Positions 20,714-31,482 of a stretch of DNA of 64,000 bases are shown piece after piece. Position numbers and translations under genes: made by a program. The DNA comes from Neurospora tetraspora (taxonomy: Eukaryota; Ascomycota; Sordariomycetes; Sordariales; Sordariaceae). The notes beneath the pieces are model-generated. The model was not told where the DNA came from, ran no database searches, and worked only from the letters and a program-made list of their open reading frames with translations. Position 1 is the stretch's first letter. Each line of letters opens with the position of its first letter. The DNA lies in the NCBI RefSeq assembly GCF_033439725.1, contig NW_026944386.1, positions 62,001-126,000 on the forward strand. The letters are read 5' to 3'.

Positions 20714-22292
20714 CTTGGTGGTAATGAGGATGGTGAGAACCTCTTCTTCTGCCGTTTTGGGAAATCTGGCGGGAGCAGGATGTGGCTAAGATTGTGGGCG
20801 GGCGAAGAGCGCAAGAAAGGCTGTTGTCCCGTCTGAGGAGCTCGTGTCTCGAGGAGCAGAGAACGTGCGATTCCTGCTGCTGGGAGCTCAAGAGCGAAAG
20901 GAACCGCAAGGAGGAGTTGCGCGTCTGGTGTTCGCTGCCAAACAAGCTTGCGAGAAGTTGGGAGCGCTGGGGAGTTTGAGAGAGCTGGAGCTGATCCCGT
21001 CGAGAGAAGGGTGTGCGAGAACGATGAGAACGGAGCAAAGAAGCCTACCCATCGAGAAGAGAGAGCGCGGCGGCGGATCGCTCTTGAAATACTTTTTCAA
21101 AAATTTCAAGACAGCAACAGAGCTGAGATCGATCCGTGACACGAGTAAAATGTCATTGCCGACTCGATCCCTTTCGGGATAAGACCCCCGTCTTCCCTGA
21201 GCGGACATTTTCCTTCATCATCGGCCCCTCACCAGCCCCCTCTCTTCGTTGGCCAGAGTGTTCATCAGTCTGGACTCGGTGGTGTTTGAGTTGTCGGCCT
21301 GCTGCCTAAGGAACCGAGGGGGATGTCGTGGCCGTGATGCCAGGCAGACCATCAGGCAGGCATCAAACCGTAGGGCGTCAATCAGTCAATGCTGCGATAC
21401 CTCGCGTCGTTGACTCATATCACCGGCCTGCATCGCATAATGCTAAGGCGTCCGTAATCTCAGGACACCCAGATCATGAGCATAACAGTGGAGGTGACGA
21501 AGCCTGGGTCTGAGTCCGACGTCATTGCAACTGTGACTTGCATCGACATGAAGATAGGTGTAAGGGCATGAATCCAAGGCAAACGAGCCTTGAAGGGCCC
21601 GACACTAGCCTATATCCGTGTCCATGAGGACAGAGTGGCTTTCCGGTGATTGCGCGTCAGTGAGGTCTGGAACCCGGGAGGGTGGTGGTTGTGACGAGTC
21701 ACACAAAGTGAGGCGGTAGGCAGTCGAATTGTTGGTTGCGTTCAGGCACCTCTTTATAGCTGTAGATAGGAGGTATACGTCCCGGGTCTAATGGGCTGAT
21801 ATGCGGTTGGTGATCTCGTCTCGGGCTGAGAAACTGTTAGCGAGGGACAGTGGTTGATGGTATTGAGTGGCTGGGATTCTGACGGATCACTTATCGTTGC
21901 TTTTGAGCAATATGGACGCAGAGGTTGGGCTTGGAGTAACGTTACCTGCAAGAAGTTGGAAGCGAGAAGACGGGAATGTTACCGTCGTAGCCTGTCCAAT
22001 GGTCAGCAGGCACTGCAGTTCCTATCACCTATGTTACGTTGTAATATTGGTGCTTATTGTACAAGCGGTTCGCGTACCGCTCAGGAGGTAGTACATACCG
22101 TCCGGAGCTGAGATGATCGTTTTGTTTGAGTGTCGATGGTTCATTTGCTCTGGAAAGCGACCCCCGTGAAGAGATTCGGGATTGCAGATACCCGACGGCA
22201 CGGCACGGAAGGGTGCTACCCAACTGGTGAACCTATGGTGGACGCACTTTGCTTGACCCTGTGTCAAAACATGGTCGATACCCGGTTGCCAG
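20714..22292. other. no convincing gene
   Basis: About 1.6 kb of mixed-composition DNA. Overlapping ORFs of up to 112 codons on both strands lack motifs and splice logic. The first 500 bp may be the promoter and leader of the gene at 20435-20713. The end lies upstream of the HET-type remnant, but I could not find the missing HET N-terminal half here. Confidence 0.4.
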
Positions 22293-22907
22293 TTGACACT
22301 TGACGCTCTGTCGACGGTATTCCTTACTTGGAAAACCGATTTCACCAACTTCGTTAGAGATCCCTCAAGTCAGACCTTGCAAAGGCCCATTATGGAATTG
22401 GCAGAAAACAACCACTTTCGAAATCATACATTGATCACCACTGACCTTGGGTACTTTGGCATAGCGCACACAGACACCCAAGTCGGTGATGTTATCTGCG
22501 TCATCTTCGGCTGTCTTTCTCCCATTATTTTGCGGCCACTGCCCGCGGAAAACGTGTTCCAGGTGGTTGGGAGCTGTTACATTCACGGATTCTCCGACGG
22601 TGAGGCCATTCTCGGTCCGGTGCCCGCTCCCTGGAAAGTCGTACTCCGTCTAGCCGAAGATGATGAGATTAATGGTTACGGCGTTCGATTCCAAAACACG
22701 ATTACCGGAGAAGAAATCCAACGAGATCCTCGAATGGCAAAGCTTCCTTCTGAATGGGAAATCGTCCGGGGTTCCGCTGATATCAATGCCAACGACCACG
22801 TGTATCGCAACAAAGTGACAGGCGAGGAAACCATCTGCGATCCAAGAATGACAGTAAAAGCACTGGGATGTCGCGGAATAAAAATTGAGCGGATCAAACT
22901 TATGTAG
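22293..22907 (+). pseudogene. HET-type protein C-terminal remnant with two WW-like repeats
   Basis: The 204-residue ORF resembles the C-terminal end of het-6-like heterokaryon-incompatibility proteins: HTLITTDLGYFGIAHTDTQV, then GDVICVIFG and VVGSCYIHGFSDGEAI. Two tandem repeats follow, each of the form PxxW..(18-22)..Y/F..N..TGEE..DPRM (about 22627-22730 and 22737-22850). These look like WW domains whose second Trp is lost. The HET domain that should precede this part is absent upstream, so this is probably a truncated relic. Function in non-self recognition is inferred only from the family. Confidence 0.6.
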
Positions 22908-23060
22908 GCGTCGCCCCAGGGCTGGGAGAACATGGGGTCGATGTACTCTTTATCCCAGAATAATACGTTACAAGACCGATCTCCGGCATCCTACCATCAC
23001 CGACCCCGTCCAGCCGTAAATAAATACAAATAAATATGCAAATAAATACAGATTTATATT

Positions 23061-23299
23061 TGAGTGGGTCAAATCAAATACGACCTCATATTTATTTGCG
23101 TATTTGTCCGCCTTCTTGGCACCCCTAACAGAACTTTTTTAGTGACAAAAAGTGTCCATTTTGGCCACGTACCGGACTTCGGAAGACGGATCGAAGTCAG
23201 GGTTAGGGTTGGCCGTAGGCCTACTTGTTTTGGCAAATCGTCAAATAAATACCAATAAATCAAATCAAATCAAATACGACCTCATATTTGACCCACTCA
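23061..23299. repeat. 239-bp inverted-repeat element, MITE-like
   Basis: The ends are perfect 14-bp inverted repeats, TGAGTGGGTCAAAT (23061-23074) and ATTTGACCCACTCA (23286-23299). Just inside each end the same AAATACGACCTCATATTT block appears in direct orientation. The centre contains GGTTAGGGTT, an interstitial telomere-like motif at about 23203-23214. AATAAATAC-type simple sequence flanks the left end. No target duplication is obvious. Confidence 0.6.
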
Positions 23300-23664
23300 G
23301 CGCTGATGGGAGCATTGGTGACCGAGGTGTCCAAGACCACTGCAACTTCGTTACTAACACAATGCAGAAGGAACGGAAATTGAAGGAAAATTATTCTCTG
23401 CGAAACAGGCTCTCGAGCCGTCGCATCTCGGGCCTCGGACACGTCTTATGGTTGACGATAAACTGCTCGGGACCTAGGTACCCTACTCAAATACCGCCTA
23501 TCCGGCCTCCGTTTTACTTCTCGCTCTATCAACCAGCACAAATGCATCATAGTGATTAGTGACCTCCTAGCGCATTCCTGCAACCCCATCATATGATCAA
23601 CATCCTAGAAAGCCGTCCCTTCTCCTGCAACGACCAATGGAGCCAAGCAATATAAGGCATATCC

Positions 23665-23898
23665 CTAAGGATAACTGACTCTCCAGCCCTCGTGGTCTTT
23701 GTCCCATATACATCCGGTCATGTATTGATTGTCCTTTAAACCCTCCATTCCAACAGTTTCCCAACATCCAGGGTCCCAAGTACCAGCCACAACTGTTACC
23801 CTTGTACCCTCGGGATCATCATATTTTGAGCGGGTGCGGCACCAGATAAGGGACGGGCCATAGTGGCTTAATGTCACAAAGGAGTGGCTCAAGTACAT
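23665..23898 (-). CDS. possible small protein or fragment, 77 aa
   Basis: A Trp/Gly/Asp-rich ORF (RVTVVAGTWDPGCWETVGME and onward) that reads more like protein than its shadows. It has no secretion signal and no recognised family, and the surrounding 22908-24800 region otherwise shows no genes. It could be an exon of a decayed gene. Confidence 0.25.
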   Translation of the reverse strand: MYLSHSFVTLSHYGPSLIWCRTRSKYDDPEGTRVTVVAGTWDPGCWETVGMEGLKDNQYMTGCIWDKDHEGWRVSYP

Positions 23899-24441
23899 TG
23901 TCCTTCCTTGTGCTTACCAGAAGCACGGTTTGGCCGTTTCTTTTGAACGGATACCTCTACAGTTGCTCTTTACAATTTTGCATCAGTGAGTCGAAGGGTC
24001 GTAAAAATATGGAAACCGAACACATCACGGTCTAATACATTACACGTTTGGCATCCCCCTTACAGGCATCCATAGGTCTTTATTACACCTTTTTATCGAA
24101 ATTCAAAACATTTCCTGGATCAAACAATCCCTAATTGACTCTAGCCGATGTGCTTCCAACTTATTATGAGGCATATTACAGTTTTGCAACGGACTTTCTT
24201 AGCCAAGGCGAGCGGCATTGGACTGTCCATGTTGGGTTTATTCCATGTCTTACGACCACTCGTGAGTCCACACTCTGGTTTGCATGCAGTGGGAATGGGG
24301 AATCCAGCTGGGCTGGGGTTTTTACACATCTAGGTACAGGGCTCTCCCGATCATCTGATACAGAAAAGGGTCAGCATCGATACAGATATGTTGGAACTTG
24401 GAAGTCCATACCCTTGGCCTTGGCGCCCATTAGGTTCACTA

Positions 24442-24566
24442 CACTGGAGGTTCCCCTCACCGGCACTCACATTCACTGGTCTTTCCTTCACAAGCACTCC
24501 CATTCACTACAGTTCCCTTCACCGGCACCACCATTCACTGGTCGTCCCTTCACCGGCACTTTCTTC
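24442..24566. repeat. 31-bp tandem repeat, four units
   Basis: Four units of 31-32 bp with the theme CACTGGTC..CCCTTCACCGGCAC..CATT, about 250 bp upstream of the secreted-protein gene. An ORF runs through it in frame with that gene, but the repeat and the lack of a signal peptide argue that it is leader or promoter DNA. Confidence 0.65.
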
Positions 24567-24812
24567 CAGTATTCCTTGGCTGCTCTTTCCACTTCCAGCA
24601 GTATAAGAAATGGAATCCTCTCCCTTTCAGCTGAGTCCCAACCGGCTATCCCTTCCAGGTCCCGTCAGACAACCCAGCCAAAGGACTCGGCAACCGCTTC
24701 AACCTACGGCATTTTTCGCTTATCTTCTCATTATAGTCTTAGTCCCTCGGCCGAGAACATTCTTTCGACACACATCCCTAGCCCGCATCCTCAATCTCCT
24801 AGGATTCTCAGA

Positions 24813-25692
24813 ATGTTTACCTCAGCCCTAAAGTCCCTCGTCGTCAGCGGCACCCTCCTCATCAGCCTTCTCAACCCGGCCGCTTTCGTCCTGGCCGCTC
24901 CCAGCCCGGCTGATCCCGCTAGCACCAGCCCCAATGTCCCTCTCAGCCCGGAAGACGCTTTGGCTGCGTACACCCGTCCGTTGAACAAGCGTGAGGCCGA
25001 GGGCTTGGCCTTGAACGCGAGGAAGGACCCGCCCAAATGGACGGGCGGCAACAACGAGGTCATTCACTTCTTCAACTGCCAGAAGAGACCCAACTGGGGT
25101 CATGGAACTGATTCCTTGGTTATCGTATGTTAACTCTTCCCTGTCTGTCCCCATTGCTGCCTTGGTTCTGGGTGACTTGCTAAGGTAACAGCTACTGACA
25201 GAAATCAACAGATCTGCGAAGACGACAAGAACTGCCACGACCTCAACTACCTCCCTCCGGACGACTCCCTTTGCCTGATGGACCGCTTCGACGACGACGG
25301 CATCTTCCATGTTTGGGAGGGCAGCGTGCAGGGATGCCTGTTTATCAACTACAACAACATGTTGAGCTGGAACATCACCAAGGATGCGCAGAAGCAGGCG
25401 GAGTTTACCGAGGTTGGGGGAGTTGTCTTTTTTTTTTTTTTTTTCTTTTTTTTTTCCCTACCTTTTTGCTATGAATGTTGGAGGGAGTTGGATAAAGGGT
25501 GGAATGAATCTGTGTGATTGAGAAGGATGGCTAACATGGATTGGTGGAAATAGTTTTTTGACCTCCGACACCTTCGTCTACCAGGGTTTCAAGGATAGCA
25601 AGCCCAGGGGTTTGGCTATTCCCTATCGTGACTGCGAGAGTATTTATTACTTCACGCTGAGGAAGGATCTGCAGCTTGTTCATGGCAACTGA
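24813..25692 (+). CDS. small secreted protein with Kex2-type site; last exon frameshifted
   Basis: Exon 1 (24813-25124) starts with a signal peptide (about residues 1-28, hydrophobic core ISLLNPAAFVLA) and a pro-like stretch ending LNKREAEG, a dibasic Kex2-type site followed by Glu-Ala as in yeast alpha-factor processing. Exon 2 (25212-25412, phase 0) adds 67 residues with four Cys (ICEDDKNC, DDSLCLMDRF, GSVQGCLF). A T-rich intron follows, with TAG acceptor at 25551-25553. The last exon is clearly coding (SDTFVYQGFKDSKPRGLAIP and on to a TGA at 25690-25692), but all available donors give phase 0 and this frame needs one T fewer in the T6 run that opens the exon. Either the gene is broken or the homopolymer is miscalled. 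Family unknown; effector-like. Confidence 0.6.
25425..25458 (+). repeat. polypyrimidine tract (T-rich)
   Basis: About 34 bp almost purely T with single C interruptions, inside the second intron of the secreted-protein gene. Such runs are prone to length change. Confidence 0.8.
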
Positions 25693-26118
25693 GGGATCGC
25701 TCTCCCGGACGGGGCGGGCCGCGGTCAAGGCTGCGCAGTAGCTTGAATGATCATGAGGTTTCTTTTTGGAAGACCCCACTCACCCCGGCAAATTACCTAA
25801 AAAGGAAGGAATGGAAGGGGAGAAGAGGAAGGGAAAGAAAAAAAGAAGGTTGGTAGACAGAAAAGTACGGGAGGAATAAAGATGAAAGGAAGAAAGGGAA
25901 TAAAGAAGGAAACAAAGAAGGACTACATACCTAGGTAGTAGCTATAAGGTCAACTTCTCCTCAAAATCAAGTGCTCTGATTCTTTACGTGCCGTTGTTGA
26001 TCCTCGTGGTCTGGAACTGAAGTAGGCATGTTCCAAGATAGGATAATGGATACATATGCTCTGCTCATGTCATAATCTCAACCCTCGTTACCATCCACCA
26101 AACGGATCCCCAACATCT
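25693..26118. other. convergent intergenic region
   Basis: Includes a purine-rich stretch (25800-25920, GGAAGGAA/GAAAGAAAG type). No ORF of interest. It probably holds the 3' ends of the two convergent genes. Confidence 0.5.
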
Positions 26119-26714
26119 CTATCTCCGAAACCTTTCGCTGAAATTCACATTACCCACCGTTCCTAACGCCGCAAACCTATCCCTAATCCCATCTGACTCG
26201 ATGTTCAGAGCCTGCTTCTTCTTTTTAAGTTCTCGCATGTCTTTAATCAACTCGACACGCCTTTCCCCGAGTTTTGCCAGGTCCTTGTCGAACTCTTCGT
26301 TCCTCCTCTGCAGTTCAATTGACTTGAGCCAAACTTCTCTGTATTTGATCTGTAGCAGGTGGTCGTCGCGCATAGCGTTGATGAGCTCGCGAGGAAGATG
26401 CTCGCGGTTTGGCCTTGCCAGTATGGCCTGAGAGATGAGAAAAAGGCCGGTAAGCGCATTGTAATTTTCTTCTGCATCTCGGCGGACCTTGGAGAGTCTG
26501 GACTCCTCCTTCTCATTGCGTTGTTGGTCTTGGTCATCGGGGACATCGGCGGACAGTTAGGCACTTCTTCGGGCTTGGACACGGAGGCTTCGGGGCCAAG
26601 CGACGGACCGGGCGGGGCTGGGGCCTGTCCGGCCTGATCAGACTCGGTGCCGGGGTTGGGATCGAGCTTTGCTTCGGGAGAAGGAGACATAGCGGTCTGG
26701 CGAGGTTCGGACAT
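26119..26714 (-). CDS. coiled-coil protein, about 171 aa, two exons
   Basis: Two overlapping frames on the minus strand join with consistent phase if exon 1 is 26714-26609 and exon 2 is 26528-26119, with an 81-bp intron (donor GTCCGT, branch CCTAACTG, acceptor AAG). The product has a Pro/Ser-rich N-terminus (residues 1-35) and a helical C-terminal region: a hydrophobic helix ALTGLFLISQAILARP, then a charged coiled coil (ELQRRNEEFDKDLAKLGERR..ELKKKKQAL). Family not recognised. The donor is unusual, so a frameshift is the alternative. Confidence 0.5.
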
Positions 26715-27349
26715 TGTTTGGTCGTGGAGAGATGGAGAACCCGGGCGTGAATAGCGAGACACCTGTAGTTGGACAGCTCGGTTGTTAGCCGATGCGCGAA
26801 AGGACTTATCTTCCAAGGACGAATGGAAGCGACAGCAGGGATGAGTACCTAGGCCTATGCGAAGCCGAAGACCGGTCGTCTCGTTGACGTTGACTCGTTA
26901 AGGTTTGAGACTGATGCAACGTCGGATTTGGCTCCTGGACAAAGTTGTAGGAGGTAACCGACCAAGCTCCAGAATTGCAATTTTCTTGGGTTTCCGTGTG
27001 CGCTACTTAGGGTTCAGGATGTGGTTGCTGGTCGCTCTTTCCCAGTTTATCTGAGGTTGGTCGAGACATCCCTCGATTGTTCCGAACTTTCGGCTACCAT
27101 CGGGCGCCTTGGGCTACCAGACTGGAGTACTCGCGGGTTTTTGGCCCCATCACCGTTCAAATGTCAGAGATCGCATGGAAAAGTCGTCTTGGACGGGATG
27201 AGAAAGCAATGCGCAGACAGATTCTGTGCTGTGCGCAGGTGGTAACTGGCGACAGAGTTGTGGCTGCATGGAGGAAGGAGACAATGTACCAGTGGATGGA
27301 GCAGGCCTTATGAACAAAAACAACCTAACAGCGCCGCTTCCACATCGAA
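26715..27349. other. intergenic, nothing clear
   Basis: Overlapping plus-strand ORFs without motifs. A CCGCTTC..GAAGCGG hairpin (7-bp stem, 6-nt loop) lies at about 27335-27354, just at the start of the tRNA-like fragment. Confidence 0.4.
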
Positions 27350-27386
27350 GCGGTTGTAGTGTAATGGTCAGTACTTCTCGTTGTGT
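27350..27386 (+). pseudogene. 5' half of a tRNA-His(GTG)-like gene
   Basis: GCGGTTGTAGTGTAATGGTC and the next 17 bases fit positions 1-37 of a tRNA: 7-nt acceptor strand, D-arm with a good A-box, then stem TCTCG and loop TTGTGTT with GTG at the anticodon. After that the expected CGAGA stem, variable loop, B-box and CAACCGC acceptor strand are all missing from the next ~400 bp. It is therefore a half-tRNA sequence rather than a functional gene. It lies 149 bp beyond the 3' end of the guanine deaminase gene. Confidence 0.45.
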
Positions 27387-27534
27387 TTTCTCGCCATCTC
27401 CTTCAAACATCGCTGTGATCGACAGGGGCGAAGCTTCTCCAGCTTCTCACCTCATTGTTGCCCCAAAAACATTATTCCTTCCAACATCCACGAAGGACCC
27501 ATCTCAACCAGGTGGATCTCATCATCCGCCACCC

Positions 27535-29014
27535 TCATATGCCCACCTCCCTCACCACCCTCCCCTTCACAAACACCCTCACGATATTCCTATCATCCCC
27601 CGTCATCACGAACTTCTCGAACACCGTCCCCAACCCGTCCTCCTCCTCCACCATTGTCATCACCCCGTCTCTCTCCCAGTCCACTACCAACGCATCGAAC
27701 TCCTTCCCCACCTCGAAATTCCCCACCTTCCCCTCGAGACAACAAACCTCGGCCCCTCCCAGCGTCGCCAAATAAAACACCTCCGCAATTTTCAACCCCT
27801 TATCTCTCCCCTTCGACTCAACCTCCCGCGCATGACTAGCAATCATCGCCTGCCTTATCGCATCCAGCATCGAGCTCGAAAACCCTCCTCCACTGTCAGT
27901 CCCCAGACCGACTTTGATCCCCCGGTTGAGAAACTCCCGAATCGGAGCGGCCATGAACCCGCCGCCCACCGTCATGTTGCTTATCGGGCAATGAGCAACG
28001 CCGCACTGCAACTCTTTGAGCCTGTCGAACTCGTAGGGGGTCATGTAACAGCAGTGCGCAAGGATGGATCGTTTGGTCAAAAGACCGTAGTGGGCGTAGA
28101 GATCTGCTTCGGAGGAAAACTGGGGGAAGAACTCGCGGGTGGCGGTGATCTCCTGCTCCGCTTCGTTGAAGTGCGTCTGGATAGGCAGGTCGGGGTTCTT
28201 GGCTGCTATTTGCCCGAGGCCAGCCAGGCATTCGGCGTCACAGGAGATGGCAAAGCGCGGGGTGAGGACATGTTTCAATAGCTTTCCCTCGGGGTCAATC
28301 TTCCGAATGTGGGCGATGCAGGATTCTGTGTCTTGGAGGGACTGCTCGATGGACGCATCGCGGTAGTAGTCGGGGGAGTTGCGCGTCATGTTGCATTTCC
28401 CTACGAATGCGCGCTGGCCTTTGGCCAAGCAGAGATCGGCGAGGATGTTGGTTGCCTCGGGGTGAATGGAGCCATAGTAGGAAGCGGTGGTGATGCCTTG
28501 TCGAAGGAAGCCGTCGATGGCCGATGAGTAAATACGCTGTGCGTGGGAGGGATCGCGGAAGCGACCTTCGTTGGGGAAGGTGATTGCGGAAAGCCAGTCC
28601 AGGATGTGTTGGCCTTGGCCGAGGCCACGCTGGGCCCATTGAGGGGCATGGTTGTGGGTGTCGATGAAGCCGGGAATGAGGAATTGGGAGGGCGAGAGGC
28701 GGTGGAGGGTTGTGGCGGTGGTATCTCTAGGAGGCGTGTTAGTAGTTGACTTGTGTGAGACTGATATGAGTCTCATCTCTCGGTTTTTGACCTGTTGTTG
28801 GGCGAGATGCGGTGCACCAGGTGAAGAGGAGGTCAACCTACACGAGGCTTTCAACCTCTCCCGGCTTCACATCCTTGTGAAATGAAGTGACTACGCCTTG
28901 CGACTCAACGATCAAAAGGGCGGAAGGAAGGATCTCAAGGTCATGGCCAGGCGTTGACAGCGAGTGGATGACGGCGCCGTAGAACGCTTGGGCCTTTACT
29001 TGGTGCGATCCCAT
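27535..29014 (-). CDS. guanine deaminase, 454 aa, two exons
   Basis: Exon 1 is 29014-28842 and exon 2 is 28726-27535. The 115-bp intron (donor GTAGGT, branch CTAAC, acceptor CTAG) splits a Val codon, and the joined length of 454 residues is normal for the family. The protein is an amidohydrolase with PGFIDTHNHAPQ at ~76-87 (metal ligands H82 and H84), LPIQTHFNEAEQE, LAHCCYMT, and GLGTDSGGG supplying the catalytic Asp. It would convert guanine to xanthine and ammonia in the cytosol, feeding purine catabolism. The start MGSHQ was chosen because the upstream in-frame Met lacks similarity to family N-termini. A fragment of xanthine dehydrogenase, the next enzyme of this pathway, occurs at 50.6-50.9 kb. 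Confidence 0.92.
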
Positions 29015-29906
29015 GTTTGCGACGGTTTTGATGGTGTTGCTCCTGGTCTGATCATTGACAACAGTTCGCCGGTGATGCAATGGTGCACAGGATCCGGATC
29101 GACGTTGATCTCGGTCTCGGATTCAAGACGGGATCAAGGGAAGATGTGCGGGGGAAGTCGGCGCCGGCCCCCTGAAATAGCGGGTTGCGGGTTTTGTTCC
29201 TGACCCCGCTCCGTGATACGTGGCCCTGGTGGCGTGCACTAACAAACTCGCCAACTCGCTGAGGACACTCGCCTCTTTCAACACCAGGAAATACGAACAA
29301 GGTTTCAAACTGTTTTCTTTGCGGTTTGTATCTCCACCGGAGACGTCTGAGCATCAATTCCACGCAATTTCACCATGTCCATGGTATATCTCCGGTGAGT
29401 CATCGGGAGGCCCTGAATTGTTAGTGCTAGCCGCCTTCCGTGCCAAGACTGCAATGTGGTCGACCAGCTTCACCAATCGCAAACCGATCATAGCACCATT
29501 TCCGCTATTCGCGGAGCAGACAAGATGCCGCACGACGACAGATACGGCCACGGAAACATATGCTCTAGATGAGCGACTGGTCTAGGTCAACTGGTTCCGC
29601 TGCGTGTCACTCGGGCCCCGGCGTCCAACAGCACAGTGGATTCAGCGTACAACGAGTTGAAATGGGAAGGCGGCGTCCATCGACGAGAATTGATCATTCC
29701 TAAGGTAGACCAGGAATCTGATGAATGAATGACGTCCATTTCATGTGTACAAGCCCATTTCCAGTCCTTCTCCATCATTTCCCTTTCGATTTACCTTGAA
29801 CCCCCTCTGTCCAACATCAACATCCCCAGATTAAATTGCATCCGTTCCATGTCAATCCGCAGGGTCACTCAGCGGTCTCTCAAACGCGGAGTCTTCTATC
29901 CCCGAT
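29015..29906. other. intergenic, nothing clear
   Basis: Promoter side of guanine deaminase and 3' side of the WD-like gene. ORFs on both strands overlap and lack motifs. Confidence 0.45.
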
Positions 29907-30488
29907 CTAGGAGCAACCGCTGGCGCGATCAGACAGGCACTGAGTAGTGCAAGTATTTCCAATCAATGTATCTCTGGTCAATCCACTGACATGGTTGTTG
30001 CTAACACAGCCATTCAGCGCTTTCCAGGCCGCGGACTGCAGATACCAGAACTGCGCATCCTGGACGACGTTCGCCCAGCTGATGCAGCACTGGTTGCCCC
30101 CCTGGCTCAAGCAGACCGAGCGAGGAGACTGCGGGATGGACTGGCTCGAAAGACTGTTGATCAAGTTGATGCACACGGGCTGGTAGGCTTTGTGGGAGCC
30201 GGAGCAGGTCACGGTGTTGGAGCCGCAGCGTTTGTGGAGCTCGGGTGACACGGGGGAGCGGGCGGTGATGGGGGTAGATCCCTCGCCGTACCTAGTGGTA
30301 GAGGGATTAGTGAGGAAAGTACGGGCATGAGGAGGAGGGGAGGGGTTGATTTACCAGGTGATGGTCCCGTCTTCGATCTCGGTCTGCTCGATGATGATGA
30401 GACCGTCCTCAGCGGGAACCGGAACAGGAGTGGCAGAGGCCATGGAGGCGAGGAATACGCCAATGGCAAGGATCTTCTTGGAAAGCAT
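29907..30488 (-). CDS. secreted WD-like (fungal) protein, 172 aa
   Basis: Exon 1 is 30488-30355 and exon 2 is 30291-29907, with a 63-bp intron splitting a Trp codon. The signal peptide is at about residues 1-20 (MLSKKILAIGVFLASMASA). The mature part has the Cys pattern of the fungal WD-like secreted family: HKRCGSNTVTC, SVCLSQGGNQCCISW, HVSGLTRDTL and a C-terminal CTTQCLSDRASGC. The molecular role is unknown; members are extracellular. It is a paralogue of the single-exon gene at 31483-32067 on the same strand, 1 kb upstream. A TATATAAA box lies about 180 bp before the ATG. Confidence 0.8.
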
Positions 30489-31482
30489 TTTGAGTGGTGT
30501 TTGGCTGACTTGTGTTAGTTCCGGCTTCGAGTGTCGAGAGATGGTCTTGAGCTAACCGGTTGAAAGGCTTCGAAGCGGTGGGTTGAGGCTACTGCTAAGG
30601 CTTTTGTCGTAGAGGATGGTGATGAAGGTGAGATCTTCAGACCAAACTCGAGCGGCGATTCTAACCTTTATATACGAATCTTCTCGCTATGACCGGAGAC
30701 CCGGCCGGAGCTGCACCTGTCATAAAAAAATCCTCTCTGCTCCAGAACTTTGGTGTGGGATCCTCTCGGCAAGGGTGCATGACAAAGAGTCAACACCCCT
30801 TCGACCTAGCCAAGATACTGCCGAGTGTCATCGCGAAGCTCAGTTTGGTGATGATGATGGTCTGAACATCCGGGCATCGGTCACAAGGCGAAGTCCCAAG
30901 AGTCTTAAACGTTGGTTGACATGGATAGCTTACTGAGCCTCAATCCTTCAAGCCAATATTGCTGGGTAACGGACCCCTGTATCCTTCTTATGCCCCGTGA
31001 TGGGTTTTTCCGTGGTAGCTAAACTCCGAGACGCTTTGGTTTCTCATTCGGCAGCTTGAGTCTGGAGTGAGTGTGCTGAGTAAGTCTCCCCCAACCCCGG
31101 CTCCAACCCATGTAGCTGCCACGGGCACCTATGGTAAGGCCATTAGCGGACATATCATTTGGCCTCGGGTAACTCCCAAGGACCCAGTTATAGCCGCACA
31201 AGATCGTGCACGAAGGATCCTGAGATGCTTTCATTCTGTTGCCTGCTGAAGGATCACTTGGTGCAGGCTGACAGTTGAGAGCCGCACATGTTGCATTGGT
31301 GTTACCAGTGTCAGTAACATGGCCCGCCAACCCATGCCAATTTCGGTCAATGTTCATCCATTACTATCATTACTCTCCCTTCTCTTATCGTCTCTCCTGA
31401 TTTTTCCTGTCTTTTTTTCTCCATACCCTCTTCAGTTCCTCCTATCCCTCTTAGAGCTTTACCCCATCCCTTCTTCCTTCCT
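30489..31482. other. intergenic between the two WD-like genes
   Basis: Holds the promoter of the 29907-30488 gene. T/C-rich stretch at 31370-31460. No credible ORF. Confidence 0.45.
30668..30675 (-). promoter_or_regulatory. TATA-like box of the WD-like gene
   Basis: TATATAAA on the minus strand, about 180 bp upstream of the ATG at 30488. Position and match are reasonable, but there is no transcript evidence. Confidence 0.4.

Noticed and set aside
23203-23214. telomere or chromosome end
   Set aside because: Only about one and a half TTAGGG units are present inside a small repeat element, with genes on both sides.
24135-24812. N-terminal extension of the secreted-protein ORF
   Set aside because: It is open by chance through a tandem repeat. 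The ATG at 24813 begins a clear signal peptide.
27226-28281. 351-aa plus-strand ORF
   Set aside because: It is antisense to guanine deaminase and has the Pro/His/Ser bias of a shadow frame.
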